From Novosphingobium umbonatum (lineage in GTDB: Bacteria; Pseudomonadota; Alphaproteobacteria; Sphingomonadales; Sphingomonadaceae), in the NCBI RefSeq assembly GCF_004005905.1, contig NZ_SACO01000001.1:474334-538333 (forward strand): 64,000 nt of DNA. The letters are read 5' to 3'. The first letter of the stretch is position 1; each line of letters opens with the position of its first letter. A model generated the notes under the pieces. That model was not told where the DNA came from, searched no databases, and saw only the letters and a list, made by a program, of their open reading frames with translations. Positions 47,379-60,935 of this stretch are shown in pieces. A program made the translations under genes and the position numbers.

Positions 47379-47579
47379 ATGACTGACCAGCCCGAGACCG
47401 TCACCGTTCATTCCACCCGCGTTTCCTGCGATGGCGCTGCCCAGATTCGCAGCACCGGCGGCTTTGCTCCGTCGGCTTTGGGCCACCCGCGCGTTTATCT
47501 GGAAATCGACGAGCGTGGCTTTGTCGATTGCCCCTATTGCGACAAGCATTTCGTGCTGGACGCCAATCACGCCCATTAA
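47379..47579 (+). CDS. CHCC zinc-finger protein
   Basis: 66 residues. Cys17, His36, Cys51 and Cys54 (CDGAAQ, LGHPRVYL, CPYC) form the zf-CHCC pattern seen in the C-terminus of the NDUFS6 subunit of complex I and in free-standing alphaproteobacterial homologues. It probably binds zinc; a role in respiratory complex I assembly is an inference from the family. No Shine-Dalgarno was seen. Confidence 0.88.
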   Translation: MTDQPETVTVHSTRVSCDGAAQIRSTGGFAPSALGHPRVYLEIDERGFVDCPYCDKHFVLDANHAH

Positions 47580-47658
47580 GATCGGTTCCGGTTGCGGCCC
47601 ATCACTTTGGCCGCAACTGTTCCTTGCAGGTGGCCGCAGGTAGCCTATATCAAAGGCT

Positions 47659-49101
47659 ATGACCTTTACTGCCGATCCCCGCTCGCTGCTTTACCGCCCC
47701 GATCAATTGCAACCCGAAGAAGCGCAGGCGCTGGTGCGCCGCGCGCTATCGGCTTGTGATGATGGCGAACTTTACCTGCAATTTACCGCGACCGAGGCAT
47801 TCGGCTTTGACGACGGGCGGCTGAAAACCTGCGATTACAGCCGCGAAGCGGGCTTTGGCCTGCGCGGCCTGTCGGGCGAGATGACCGGCTTTGCCCATGC
47901 CAATGAAATTTCTGCCGCTGCCATTGCGCGGGCGGGGGAAACGCTGACCCTGCTCGATCCGGCGCAGGGGCCCAAGGCCGCGCCGCCTGCGCGCACCAAC
48001 CGCCATCTCTACACCGATGCCTCGCCGCTGGACGGGATCGAGTTTGCCCGCAAGGTGGCGCTGCTTGAAACCATCGATGCCGCCGCCCGCGCCCGCGATC
48101 CGCGCGTGGCGCAGGTGTCTGCCTCACTCTCGGCCAGTTGGTCGGTGGTGGAAATTGTGCGCAGTGATGCAGAACCGGTTACCGATATCCGCCCGCTGGT
48201 GCGGCTCAATGTCTCGATCGTCGCCGAACAGAATGGCCGCCGCGAAACGGGCAGTTTCGGGATGGGTGGCCGCTATCTCTATGACGACTTGTTCAAAGCC
48301 GAAACATGGAACCGCGCGATTGACGAGGCTTTGGCGCAAGCCCTGACCAATCTGGAATCGGTGGCCGCGCCTGCGGGCGAAATGACCGTGCTGCTGGCTT
48401 CGGGCTGGCCGGGCGTCTTGCTGCATGAGGCGGTGGGCCATGGTCTGGAAGGCGATTTCAACCGCAAGGGCACCAGCGCCTTCTCTGGCCGCATTGGTCA
48501 GCGAGTCGCAGCCGAAGGCGTTACCGTGGTGGATGATGGCAGCCTGCTGGGCGCCAATGGCGAAGGGCGTCGCGGTTCGCTCAGCGTGGATGATGAAGGC
48601 ACGCCGACTCAGGAAAACGTGCTGATCGAGGATGGCATCCTTAAAGGCTATTTGCAGGACAGGCTCAACGCCCGCCTGATGGGTGTGGCCCCCACCGGCA
48701 ATGGCCGCCGCGAATCCTATGCCCATGCCCCCATGCCGCGCATGACCAACACTTTCATGCGCGCTGGCAACGACGACCCCGCCGAATTGCTCAGCCGCGT
48801 GAAGAAAGGTATTTACGCCAAGAGCTTTGGCGGCGGGCAGGTGGATATCACCAGCGGCAAATTCGTCTTCTCCTGCACCGAGGCCTATCTGGTGGAAGAT
48901 GGCAAGCTGGGCGCGCCGATCAAAGGCGCGACGCTGATCGGCGATGGCCCCAGCGTGCTGACCCGCGTGGTGGGGATCGGGCATGATCTGGCGCTGGACG
49001 AAGGCGTGGGCATTTGCGGCAAGGGTGGCCAATCGGTGCCTGCTGGCGTGGGCCAGCCGACCTTGCTGGTCGATGGCTTGACGGTCGGTGGCACGGGCTG
49101 A
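47659..49101 (+). CDS. tldD: Metalloprotease TldD
   Basis: 480 residues, normal for TldD. The HEAVGHGLEGDF motif at about 256-267 holds the zinc-binding HExxxH. The C-terminal part contains VRSAYLVEDGKL-like family segments (CTEAYLVEDGKLGAPIKGATLIGDGP) and GICGKGGQSVPAGVGQPTLLV. TldD works with TldE (PmbA) as a peptidase that processes modified peptides such as microcins and degrades CcdA. The partner tldE is not in the window. Confidence 0.95.
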   Translation: MTFTADPRSLLYRPDQLQPEEAQALVRRALSACDDGELYLQFTATEAFGFDDGRLKTCDYSREAGFGLRGLSGEMTGFAHANEISAAAIARAGETLTLLDPAQGPKAAPPARTNRHLYTDASPLDGIEFARKVALLETIDAAARARDPRVAQVSASLSASWSVVEIVRSDAEPVTDIRPLVRLNVSIVAEQNGRRETGSFGMGGRYLYDDLFKAETWNRAIDEALAQALTNLESVAAPAGEMTVLLASGWPGVLLHEAVGHGLEGDFNRKGTSAFSGRIGQRVAAEGVTVVDDGSLLGANGEGRRGSLSVDDEGTPTQENVLIEDGILKGYLQDRLNARLMGVAPTGNGRRESYAHAPMPRMTNTFMRAGNDDPAELLSRVKKGIYAKSFGGGQVDITSGKFVFSCTEAYLVEDGKLGAPIKGATLIGDGPSVLTRVVGIGHDLALDEGVGICGKGGQSVPAGVGQPTLLVDGLTVGGTG

Positions 49102-49189
49102 CGCGCATCCGGTCAGGATGGATTAAGCCAGCCTTCGCGAGTATAAGCCAGACAGGGCGCGACGGGATAGAAAGGGAGACTCAGGAACC

Positions 49190-49630
49190 ATGACCAACCC
49201 TTATCTGAAAAGCTTGGGATTGCTGGCGGGCGCGCTGGCCATGCTGGCCGCCCCCGCGCTGCAGGCGCGTGAAAAGCTGACGCCCGAAGAACAACTGGCC
49301 AAGATGCTGAAAGACCGCGTTGCCGGTAAACCGGTGGGCTGCATCAACCTGAGCCAAGTGCGCGGCACGACGATCATCGACAAGACCGCCATCGTCTATG
49401 ACATGGGCAATGTGCTTTACGTCAATCGTCCGGCCTATCCGCAATCGCTGGATGATGATGATGTGATGGTCACCCGCACATGGAGCGGCCAGCTTTGCCG
49501 TCTGGACATGGTGCAGATGCATTCACGCGCGGGCATGGGCCTGTGGTGGCGCGGCACCGTGGGGCTGGAGGATTTCGTGCCCTATACCAAGCCGAAACCG
49601 GCCCCTGTGGCGGACGCCGCTAAAGGCTAA
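49190..49630 (+). CDS. Secreted DUF6491-like protein
   Basis: 146 residues. A signal peptide (MTNPYLKSLGLLAGALAMLA, cleaved near LQA) precedes a short mature domain with GKPVGCINLSQVRGTTIIDKTAIVYDMGNVLYVN and two cysteines (CINL, LCRL) likely paired. This pattern matches my memory of the DUF6491 group of sphingomonad/caulobacter exported proteins; function unknown. Its stop overlaps the stop of the convergent gene. Confidence 0.6.
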   Translation: MTNPYLKSLGLLAGALAMLAAPALQAREKLTPEEQLAKMLKDRVAGKPVGCINLSQVRGTTIIDKTAIVYDMGNVLYVNRPAYPQSLDDDDVMVTRTWSGQLCRLDMVQMHSRAGMGLWWRGTVGLEDFVPYTKPKPAPVADAAKG

Positions 49631-51282
49631 GCCGCGAACCAGCTGGCAAATTCGCCCAGTGCGGGCATATTTTCGGCATTGGCCTTGGGGTCAATCGCCA
49701 CATGTAGCACTTGAGGGCGGCGCTTGGCCAGCGCGGCGGTAAAAGCCGCGCGCAAAGCCGGGGCCAAAGCATCGGCATCGTCCACATAGGTGCCATCGCA
49801 ACCAAAGCCCTGCGCCAGCAGATCGAAACGGGTGGCGCGGCTCCAGCCCAGCCCCGCCTCGGCGCTGGGGCCAAGGTTCAGGCGGCTCATCCCCACTTCC
49901 AGCCCCCATTGATGGTCCACCGCCACCGCAACCACCAAAGGCAGGCCCAACCGCGCGGCGGTCTCCAATTCGGCCAGATGGAACAGCAAAGCCGAATCGC
50001 CGGTGAGCAGCAGCGCGGGCCGGTCAGGCGCGGCCAACATTGCGCCAATCGCCATCGGCAGGCCGGTGCCCAGATGGCCGCTGTTCTGGCTCCATAGCAC
50101 ATCGCGCGGCGCGCCTTGGGCATAGGCGAGTTGAAACAACACGCTGGCCCCGCCATCGCGGGCGAGGATGGTGCCGTCCGGCATTACTTGGCAAGCCTCC
50201 ACCACCAGCCTTGCCGGATGGATCGGCTGTGCGGGGAAGGCGCGGGCGGCAGCGACTTGGTCTGCGCGGTGGGTGGCATGGGCAGTGGACCATTGTGCCA
50301 GTTGCGGCTGGGCTTGGCGCTGCGGACAGGCCTGCGCCAAGGCAGGCAACACCTGCGCCAGATCGCCCGGCACAGCCACATCCGCCCCCGTCAACATCGC
50401 CGGATCGCGGTCAATCCTGATCCAGCGCCGCGCCTCCCGCCCAGCCTTCCAGTGGCGATTCTGGCCGAAATGCAACTGGTCCCCCAATTGCGTGCCCAGC
50501 GCGATCACCAGATCGCTCGCCTCCACCACCGCGCGGGTGACGGGCGAGAAGCCATAGGGGAAGCTGACAGATTCCAGCCCCTCCACCACCGCCATGGCCG
50601 AGGGCGTCTGCACCACGGGGCAGGCCAGTTTTTGCGCCAGATCGCGCAAGGCCTCCCCCGCAGGGGCAGTGTGAACGCCATGACCGGCCAGAATGATCGG
50701 GCTTTGCGCCTGCGCTATCAACGCCAAGGCGGGTGCAAGGTCCGGCATGCCGGCTTGAACCGGAGCGCCGTATGGCCAGATCACCTCGCCCGCCAAGGCC
50801 TGCGGCTCCAACTCGATAAAGGCGGCGCAGATTTGCCCGCACGCCATGCCATGCAAAGCCGCTTCGACCGCTGCGACAGCGCCTACCCCATTGCTCGCCT
50901 GCGCCGACCAACCGGCATGTTGGGCCATGGCAGGGAAATGCTCGGCATGTTGGAAGCGGCCGGTTTGGGCCTTGCTCATCCCTGCCCGCCTGCCGCCCAG
51001 AAACAGCACTTTGCCGCCCTCTGCCCGCGCATGGGCAACGGCAGGGGCCAGATTGGCCATGCCCGGCCCAAGGCTGGCCACACACAGCGCTGGTTTGCCG
51101 GTTATCCGCGCCCAGCCCTCGGCCATGAAACCGCCCGCCGCCTCGTGATGGGGCGCAACCACCTGCCAGCCGCGTGCATGGGCGGCGTCGAATAGAGCAA
51201 AAAACTGCGGGTCGGGGATGCCGAAAAGCGCTTTACAGCCATGGGCCTCGCACAGGTCGAGCAAATGATCGGTTACCAGCAT
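49627..51282 (-). CDS. Thiamine diphosphate-dependent enzyme of the acetolactate synthase family
   Basis: 551 residues from the ATG at 51282; the upstream ATG at 51324 lies inside the guaA terminator. The three-domain layout is seen: Pyr domain with APHHEAAGGFMAEGWAR and the activating Glu47, a central FAD/NAD-like domain, and the PP domain with GDSALLFHLAELETAARLGLP. The usual GDG...NN motif reads GDS...DHQ, so metal/ThDP binding deviates. The substrate is unknown; a 2-oxo acid or benzoylformate-type decarboxylase is possible. It is downstream of guaA on the same strand but separated by a terminator. Confidence 0.8.
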   Translation of the reverse strand: MLVTDHLLDLCEAHGCKALFGIPDPQFFALFDAAHARGWQVVAPHHEAAGGFMAEGWARITGKPALCVASLGPGMANLAPAVAHARAEGGKVLFLGGRRAGMSKAQTGRFQHAEHFPAMAQHAGWSAQASNGVGAVAAVEAALHGMACGQICAAFIELEPQALAGEVIWPYGAPVQAGMPDLAPALALIAQAQSPIILAGHGVHTAPAGEALRDLAQKLACPVVQTPSAMAVVEGLESVSFPYGFSPVTRAVVEASDLVIALGTQLGDQLHFGQNRHWKAGREARRWIRIDRDPAMLTGADVAVPGDLAQVLPALAQACPQRQAQPQLAQWSTAHATHRADQVAAARAFPAQPIHPARLVVEACQVMPDGTILARDGGASVLFQLAYAQGAPRDVLWSQNSGHLGTGLPMAIGAMLAAPDRPALLLTGDSALLFHLAELETAARLGLPLVVAVAVDHQWGLEVGMSRLNLGPSAEAGLGWSRATRFDLLAQGFGCDGTYVDDADALAPALRAAFTAALAKRRPQVLHVAIDPKANAENMPALGEFASWFAA

Positions 51283-51308
51283 GGGCGCGGGCTTAGCTTC
51301 GCCCAAAC

Positions 51309-51343
51309 AAAAAGGCGAGAGCATCGCTGCCCTCGCCCTTTTT
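51309..51343 (-). terminator. Intrinsic terminator of guaA
   Basis: GGCGAG (51314-51319) pairs with CTCGCC (51332-51337), flanked by five A and five T, so it can work in both directions. It lies 9 bases after the guaA stop. Confidence 0.85.
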
Positions 51344-51351
51344 AGTATCTC

Positions 51352-52911
51352 TTATTCCCACTCAATCGTGCCGGGGGGCTTCGACGTATAGTCATAAACC
51401 ACGCGGTTGATGCCCTTCACCTCGTTGATGATGCGGGTGGCCACGCGGCTGAGGAAGGCGGCATCGAAAGGATAGATGTCGGCGGTCATGCCATCGGTGC
51501 TGGTGACAGCGCGCAAGGCGCAGACATTGTCATAGGTGCGCCCGTCGCCCATCACGCCCACGGTCTTGACCGGCAGCAGCACGGCGAAAGCCTGCCAGAT
51601 GGCGTCATAGAGGCCAGCGTTGCGGATTTCTTCCAGATAGATCGCATCCGCCTTGCGCAGCACATCGGCGCGTTCGCGGTTCACCTCGCCGGGGATGCGG
51701 ATCGCCAGACCCGGCCCGGGGAAAGGATGACGGCCCACGAAAATATCGGGCAGGCCCAGTTCGCGGCCCAGATCGCGCACTTCATCCTTGAAGAGTTCGC
51801 GCAAAGGCTCGACCAGCTTCATATTCATGCGCTCGGGCAAGCCGCCCACATTGTGGTGGCTCTTGATCGTGACGCTTGGGCCCCCGGTAAAGCTGACCGA
51901 TTCGATCACGTCAGGGTAAAGCGTGCCTTGGGCGAGGAAATCCGCGCCGCCAATCTTGCGCGCTTCATCTTCAAACACGTCGATGAAGGTCTTGCCGATA
52001 AACTTGCGCTTGGCTTCCGGATCGGAAACGCCTTCCAGCCCCTTCATAAACAGGGTGGTGGCATCCACATGCACCAGCGGAATGTTGAAATGGCCACGGA
52101 ACAGGCTGACCACCTGCTCGCTTTCGCCCAGACGCATCAGGCCGTGGTCAACATAGACGCAGGTCAGTTGGTCGCCGATCGCTTCATGGATCAACACCGC
52201 CGCCACGGCGGAATCGACGCCGCCCGACAGGCCGCAGATCACGCGACCTTCGCCCACGAATTCGCGGATCTCGGCGATCTTGGTCTTGCGGAATTCCGCC
52301 ATGGTCCAATCGCCCTTCAGGCCGCAGACATGGCGCACGAAATTCTTCAGCAGCTTGGCCCCATCGGGCGTATGCACCACCTCGGGGTGGAACTGCATGG
52401 CATAGATGCGCTTTTCATCATTGGCGATCACCGCAAAGGGCGCACCCGCGCTGGAGGCCACGGGGCGGAAGCCCTCGGCCAGCTTGGTCACCTTGTCGCC
52501 ATGGCTCATCCACACCTGATGTTTTTCGCCAACAGACCACAATCCGTCGAACAACACGCAAGTATCGTTGATATCGATAAAGGCGCGGCCAAACTCGCCG
52601 CCATCGCCACCGGTCACTTCACCGCCCAGCTGATGCATCAGGCTCTGCTGGCCATAGCAAATGCCAAGGATCGGCAGGCCGCTATCCAGAATGGACTGCG
52701 GGATGCGCGGGCCATTGTCGTCCAGCACGCTGGCGGGCGAACCCGACAGGATGATGCCCTTGGGCGCCATACGCGTGAAGGCCGCTTCGGCCATGGTGAA
52801 AGGGGCAATCTCGGAATAGACGCCCGCCTCGCGCACGCGGCGTGCGATCAGCTGGGTCACCTGGCTGCCGAAATCGACGATGAGGATGGAATCGGAGGGC
52901 TGGACAGTCAT
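51352..52911 (-). CDS. guaA: GMP synthase (glutamine-hydrolysing)
   Basis: 519 residues, the normal length. It converts XMP to GMP using ATP and glutamine. The N-terminal class I amidotransferase has [17 protein letters not shown] with the Cys nucleophile and the [11 protein letters not shown]is/Glu pair. The ATP pyrophosphatase loop is [13 protein letters not shown], and the dimerisation domain ends [16 protein letters not shown], a conserved C-terminus. A terminator follows; guaB is not in the window. Confidence 0.97.
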   Translation of the reverse strand: MTVQPSDSILIVDFGSQVTQLIARRVREAGVYSEIAPFTMAEAAFTRMAPKGIILSGSPASVLDDNGPRIPQSILDSGLPILGICYGQQSLMHQLGGEVTGGDGGEFGRAFIDINDTCVLFDGLWSVGEKHQVWMSHGDKVTKLAEGFRPVASSAGAPFAVIANDEKRIYAMQFHPEVVHTPDGAKLLKNFVRHVCGLKGDWTMAEFRKTKIAEIREFVGEGRVICGLSGGVDSAVAAVLIHEAIGDQLTCVYVDHGLMRLGESEQVVSLFRGHFNIPLVHVDATTLFMKGLEGVSDPEAKRKFIGKTFIDVFEDEARKIGGADFLAQGTLYPDVIESVSFTGGPSVTIKSHHNVGGLPERMNMKLVEPLRELFKDEVRDLGRELGLPDIFVGRHPFPGPGLAIRIPGEVNRERADVLRKADAIYLEEIRNAGLYDAIWQAFAVLLPVKTVGVMGDGRTYDNVCALRAVTSTDGMTADIYPFDAAFLSRVATRIINEVKGINRVVYDYTSKPPGTIEWE

Positions 52912-53189
52912 GACCGGCCACTAAATGGCGGGGCGCGCGATGTCCAGTAGGCCTATGCAGTATGACACTGGTTAGATCGCGGTTAAATCAGCCACTGCGT
53001 GGTGAATACGACTGTCCAGTATTGGTTATCGCAAACCGCGAACGGCAGTTGCATGAAACGCAATCGAGCGCGAAGTCTTCGCACGTGCAGAATCACAATT
53101 GCACTCTATATGGCGCTGCATCGGCAACGGAGACATACGCCAAACAGCGTAGGCCCACCGCCCGAAGGAACAACAACAGGAGCAATGAC

Positions 53190-53264
53190 ATGACCCGCAA
53201 TCTGGTGGCTTTTGCCGCAGCGCTGGGCGTCAGCGGCCTGTTCTTCGCCGCTACGCTGGCCTGA
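53190..53264 (+). CDS. Membrane peptide of 24 residues
   Basis: The frame MTRNLVAFAAALGVSGLFFA ends after four more residues. It has one hydrophobic helix and AGGAG 7 bases before the ATG, an ideal site. A strong hairpin follows at 53324-53358. Small hydrophobic peptides like this recur in sphingomonads. The upstream 280 bases have no other gene. Function unknown; an alternative is that the ORF is a leader peptide. Confidence 0.5.
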   Translation: MTRNLVAFAAALGVSGLFFAATLA

Positions 53265-53323
53265 ACAGACACTGATCGCGCATAATTCGCGCTATCCCCG
53301 CACCTCTCAAGCGGGGCCTCGAC

Positions 53324-53358
53324 AAAGGGCCGTTTCGCCATAGGCGAAGCGGCCCTTT
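53324..53358. terminator. Intrinsic terminator
   Basis: AAAGGGCCG.TTCGCC (53324-53339) pairs with GGCGAA.CGGCCCTTT (53343-53358), one mismatch, 3-base loop. It lies between the small peptide gene and the convergent M20 peptidase gene, so it can serve both. Confidence 0.75.
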
Positions 53359-53403
53359 ACTTATGCGCGAAACTCACGCCGCAACGCAGCATGAGGCGCA
53401 AAC

Positions 53404-57813
<4,410 letters not shown>

Positions 57814-57822
57814 GGGTTTGAT

Positions 57823-57870
57823 GTGCCTCCGGCGGGCCAAGGGATTCATCCCTTGGCCCGCCGGAGGCAC
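57823..57870. repeat. Perfect palindrome of 48 bases related to the nuclease-flanking repeats
   Basis: The arms of 23 bases (57823-57845 and 57848-57870) pair without mismatch around a 2-base loop. The arm begins GTGCCTCCGGCGGGCCAAGG, close to the core at 11115-11191 and 12499-12574. It lies between two convergent genes and may stop transcription from both; no T-run follows. Confidence 0.8.
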
Positions 57871-57878
57871 AATTCCCC

Positions 57879-58586
57879 CTACCCTTCCTTGGTAAAATCA
57901 AACCTAATCCGCACCCAAGTCCCCACCTGCGGCTTGCCATCAATGCGCGGGGGCCAGACGAGGAACTGCCAAGAGGCGCGGCGCAGGCCACGGGCAAGGC
58001 CAGAGCCTTGGGGGTATTCTTCCATCTCCTGACAATTTTCGACATGGTAATGCTCGACCGTCTGACAAGCGATGATCGCCCATGCGCCCGGAGGCGCGCC
58101 GCGTTCGAGAAAGGGCCGCAATTCGGCATCGCGCGGTTCACGGTACCATTGTGCATTATAGAGCCGCGCGCCCCCCGGCCCGCCACCGGTGGAACTGGTA
58201 TTGGCGCCTGCGCTGCCCGCAGCGGCTGCTTGCGCGCCCGCCTCGGCGGCACGGCGTCGGCCAATGGCGGCGATGTCGGATGCGGCAAATTCCTCGCGCG
58301 ACAGCTTGATATAGCTGGCGGTAGGGACCGGAACAGGCACGGGATCGGGCGGTGTTTCAGACTGCACCTTGGCTTCGGTGGGCGTGGCAGCGCTTTTCTG
58401 GACGGTTTGGGCTTTGGCGGCCTTAGCCTGCGTTTCCCCCTTTTCGCCAGAAGGCATATCCACCGCGACCAGATGGCCCAAATCGCGCCCTTTGCCCCCG
58501 CCAGCCAGCCCGAGCGTCAGCAAAACCGCCACCACCAACAGCAAAAGCAGCGCCGACAACACCAGCGCAACCAGCCTGCTCCGCAA
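57879..58586 (-). CDS. TonB-like periplasmic protein with uncertain start
   Basis: 235 residues from a TTG at 58586; no ATG or GTG upstream in the frame before a run of non-conserved residues. A membrane helix (LVALVLSALLLLLVVAVLLT) is followed by a Pro/Ala-rich linker (PPDPVPVPVP) and a compact C-terminal domain ending IRFDFTKEG, which is the general layout of TonB or its relatives. No ExbB/ExbD neighbour. The missing start may reflect a nonstandard initiation or a frameshift. Confidence 0.55.
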   Translation of the reverse strand: MRSRLVALVLSALLLLLVVAVLLTLGLAGGGKGRDLGHLVAVDMPSGEKGETQAKAAKAQTVQKSAATPTEAKVQSETPPDPVPVPVPTASYIKLSREEFAASDIAAIGRRRAAEAGAQAAAAGSAGANTSSTGGGPGGARLYNAQWYREPRDAELRPFLERGAPPGAWAIIACQTVEHYHVENCQEMEEYPQGSGLARGLRRASWQFLVWPPRIDGKPQVGTWVRIRFDFTKEG

Positions 58587-58715
58587 ACGCGGCTGCTGGG
58601 TGAAGGAAAGCGGGGCGGAAATCGGGGCGGCCTTTCTTGCGAAAGCACCTTGGCACAGGCGCTTGGGGGAGGTGTCGCGCCCGCGCCTATGCGTGAGCCA
58701 AGCTGTATCGGGGAT

Positions 58716-59795
58716 TTACGCGGAAGTGGCCTCGGCATCAACCGGCACGAAACCAGCGCCATCGGGCCAGTCCCTGCCCGCCAGCCCCAGCACTTTGAAC
58801 AGGCGCCCCATCTGTTCGGGCGCGACAAGGCGATGAAAAGCCTGTGCGATGGATTGCGCCTGATCCGGCGCGGAGCGGGTCAGCGCGGCGGCGCGGGTGC
58901 CCATGCCCATCGCCATCAGCCATGCGCCCTGCTCGGCCACGCCGATGCAACGCGCGCCCTCGCTCTGCGCCATGTGCGCGGCGCTGGCGAAATCGACCAG
59001 CCATGTCAGATCCGCCAGCCCCGGATCGACGAAAGGATCAACATGGGCATGTGCCCGCAAGGCCTGCAGGCTGGAGCCCAACTGCCCCTGCGCATGGCCA
59101 TAGTCGATCACCAGCGCCGCGCCGCCTTGCGCGGCCAGCCTTGCGCCGATTTCGCGCATCACATTGGCGGCGGCGGGGCTGCTTTCCACAATCGCCCCTG
59201 CCTCGGCCTCGCGCCAGCACTCAGGGATGGCGGCATCCATCGGCAGGCTGCCCGCCACGGGAACGAAGCGCTCGCCATCCAGCCCGACCATCCGCTCACG
59301 CCAGCCCTGCGGGACCTTCACCATCTGGCGCAAAGGCAGCGCGTCAAGAAATTCATTGGCCACCAGCAAGATCGGCGCATCTTCGGGCAGGGTGGACAGA
59401 TCATCATGCCAATGCGCCTGCGGGAAGGCCTCGCGCTGTGCCGCGCGCAGGACGGGCGAGGTCTCCACGAAATGCACGTGCGGCCTCAGCCCGAAACGTG
59501 CCGCCACGCGCAAGGCATCCTTGGCCAAAGTGCCCCGCCCCGGCCCCGGCTCGACATAGAGCACATGTTCCGGCGATCCGGCCCTGCTCCACACATCGGC
59601 CAGCCATACGCCCACCATCTCGCCAAACATCTGGCTGATTTCGGGCGCGGTGATGAAATCCCCCGCCGCGCCAAAGGGATCGCGTGCGGCATAATAGGCG
59701 GCATTGGCCTGCGCCATATAGAGCGAGACAGGGATCGGCCCCTGCACCTCGATCAAACGGCGCAGGCGCTCGGCCAGACTGGCTTCACTGGCCAT
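58716..59795 (-). CDS. Class I SAM-dependent methyltransferase, MidA/NDUFAF7 family
   Basis: 359 residues. The segment AAYYAARDPFGAAGDFITAP and SQMFGEMVGVWLADVW are the family signature, with YVEPGPGRGTLAKDALR as the SAM-binding glycine motif. The mitochondrial homologue NDUFAF7 methylates an Arg of a complex I subunit; alphaproteobacterial complex I suggests the same. Its start overlaps the lgt stop by 11 bases, so lgt and this gene are a unit. Confidence 0.9.
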   Translation of the reverse strand: MASEASLAERLRRLIEVQGPIPVSLYMAQANAAYYAARDPFGAAGDFITAPEISQMFGEMVGVWLADVWSRAGSPEHVLYVEPGPGRGTLAKDALRVAARFGLRPHVHFVETSPVLRAAQREAFPQAHWHDDLSTLPEDAPILLVANEFLDALPLRQMVKVPQGWRERMVGLDGERFVPVAGSLPMDAAIPECWREAEAGAIVESSPAAANVMREIGARLAAQGGAALVIDYGHAQGQLGSSLQALRAHAHVDPFVDPGLADLTWLVDFASAAHMAQSEGARCIGVAEQGAWLMAMGMGTRAAALTRSAPDQAQSIAQAFHRLVAPEQMGRLFKVLGLAGRDWPDGAGFVPVDAEATSA

Positions 59796-60693
59796 CTTGC
59801 GCCGACACCACCGGTACGCCTGCGCCCAACATCGGGCGCATCAAGGCGCACAGCACCAGATAAAGCCCCAAGGCGATCATCGGCACGCAAAGCCATTGCC
59901 CCATCGACATATGGGTGCGGGCAGCAAAGTCCTGCAATTGCGCGTCGGGCTCGCGGAAGAACTCTACCGTAAAACGCGCCGCGCCATAGCCCAGTGCAAA
60001 CACGCCCATCAACAGGCCCGGACGCCAGCGGGCGCGGGTCAGCCAGAACAAAGGGATCAGCACCGCGCCCAGAGCGAGCCCTTCCAGCCCCGCTTCATAC
60101 AACTGGCTGGGGTGGCGGGCGAAGGGACCGGCGGCAGGATCGGGGAACACCATCACCCAAGGCAGATCGCTGTCGGCCACGCGGCCCCACAATTCGCCAT
60201 TGATGAAATTGGCAATCCGGCCAAGGAACAGGCCCATAGGCACGCAAGGCGCGATATAATCGGTCACCCGCACGAAAGACAGGCCCGCCTGACGGCATAC
60301 CAGCGCAATGGCCAGCACCACGCCGATCAACCCGCCGTGGAAGCTCATCCCCCCTTCCCACAGGCGCAACAGGCGCAAAGGCTGGGCGTAGAGATCATGG
60401 TCATAGAAAGTGGCATAGCCCAGACGCCCACCCGCAATGATCCCGATCGTGCACCAGAAAAACAGATCGTCCACATGGCGCTGCGCCAAGGGGCTGCCTG
60501 CCTGCCGGATCATGCGCGAGAGATGCCAATAGCCAAAAATGATCCCCAGCAGATAGGCCAGCGAATAATAACGCAGGGTAAAAAAGCCCAGATCAATGCC
60601 CTTTTGCAGCCCCAGATCGGCCCATTGCAGCGGCGGCTTGACCGCGCTGGCGCCTGCAGCCAGCAGATCGAGGACATGGGGAACAAGCGACAT
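59785..60693 (-). CDS. lgt: Prolipoprotein diacylglyceryl transferase
   Basis: 302 residues with about seven membrane helices. It transfers a diacylglyceryl group from phosphatidylglycerol to the Cys of lipoproteins. The signature GRIANFINGELWGRVADSDLPW is intact, as is the HPSQLYEAGLEGL segment. It is upstream of the MidA gene and divergent from glnD. Confidence 0.95.
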   Translation of the reverse strand: MSLVPHVLDLLAAGASAVKPPLQWADLGLQKGIDLGFFTLRYYSLAYLLGIIFGYWHLSRMIRQAGSPLAQRHVDDLFFWCTIGIIAGGRLGYATFYDHDLYAQPLRLLRLWEGGMSFHGGLIGVVLAIALVCRQAGLSFVRVTDYIAPCVPMGLFLGRIANFINGELWGRVADSDLPWVMVFPDPAAGPFARHPSQLYEAGLEGLALGAVLIPLFWLTRARWRPGLLMGVFALGYGAARFTVEFFREPDAQLQDFAARTHMSMGQWLCVPMIALGLYLVLCALMRPMLGAGVPVVSAQDGQ

Positions 60694-60935
60694 AGGCGAG
60701 ACTATTCCTGCTAGGGTGACACCGGACTCCGCGCCTTATAGCGCAGAGCCAAGGCTCCGGGATGACAGCAGGGCGATTACAACAAGCCTGTCGGCACAAC
60801 AAGCCAATCGGCAAACTCACCTTTTTCCTGAATATGCCCTGCCGCCGCGCTTGCCATCCCGCAGTAGAGCGGTAAGCGGGAATTCAATATCTTCTGCTTA
60901 TCAACCCCACTCCAGAATTTGAAGAGTCGAGGCCC

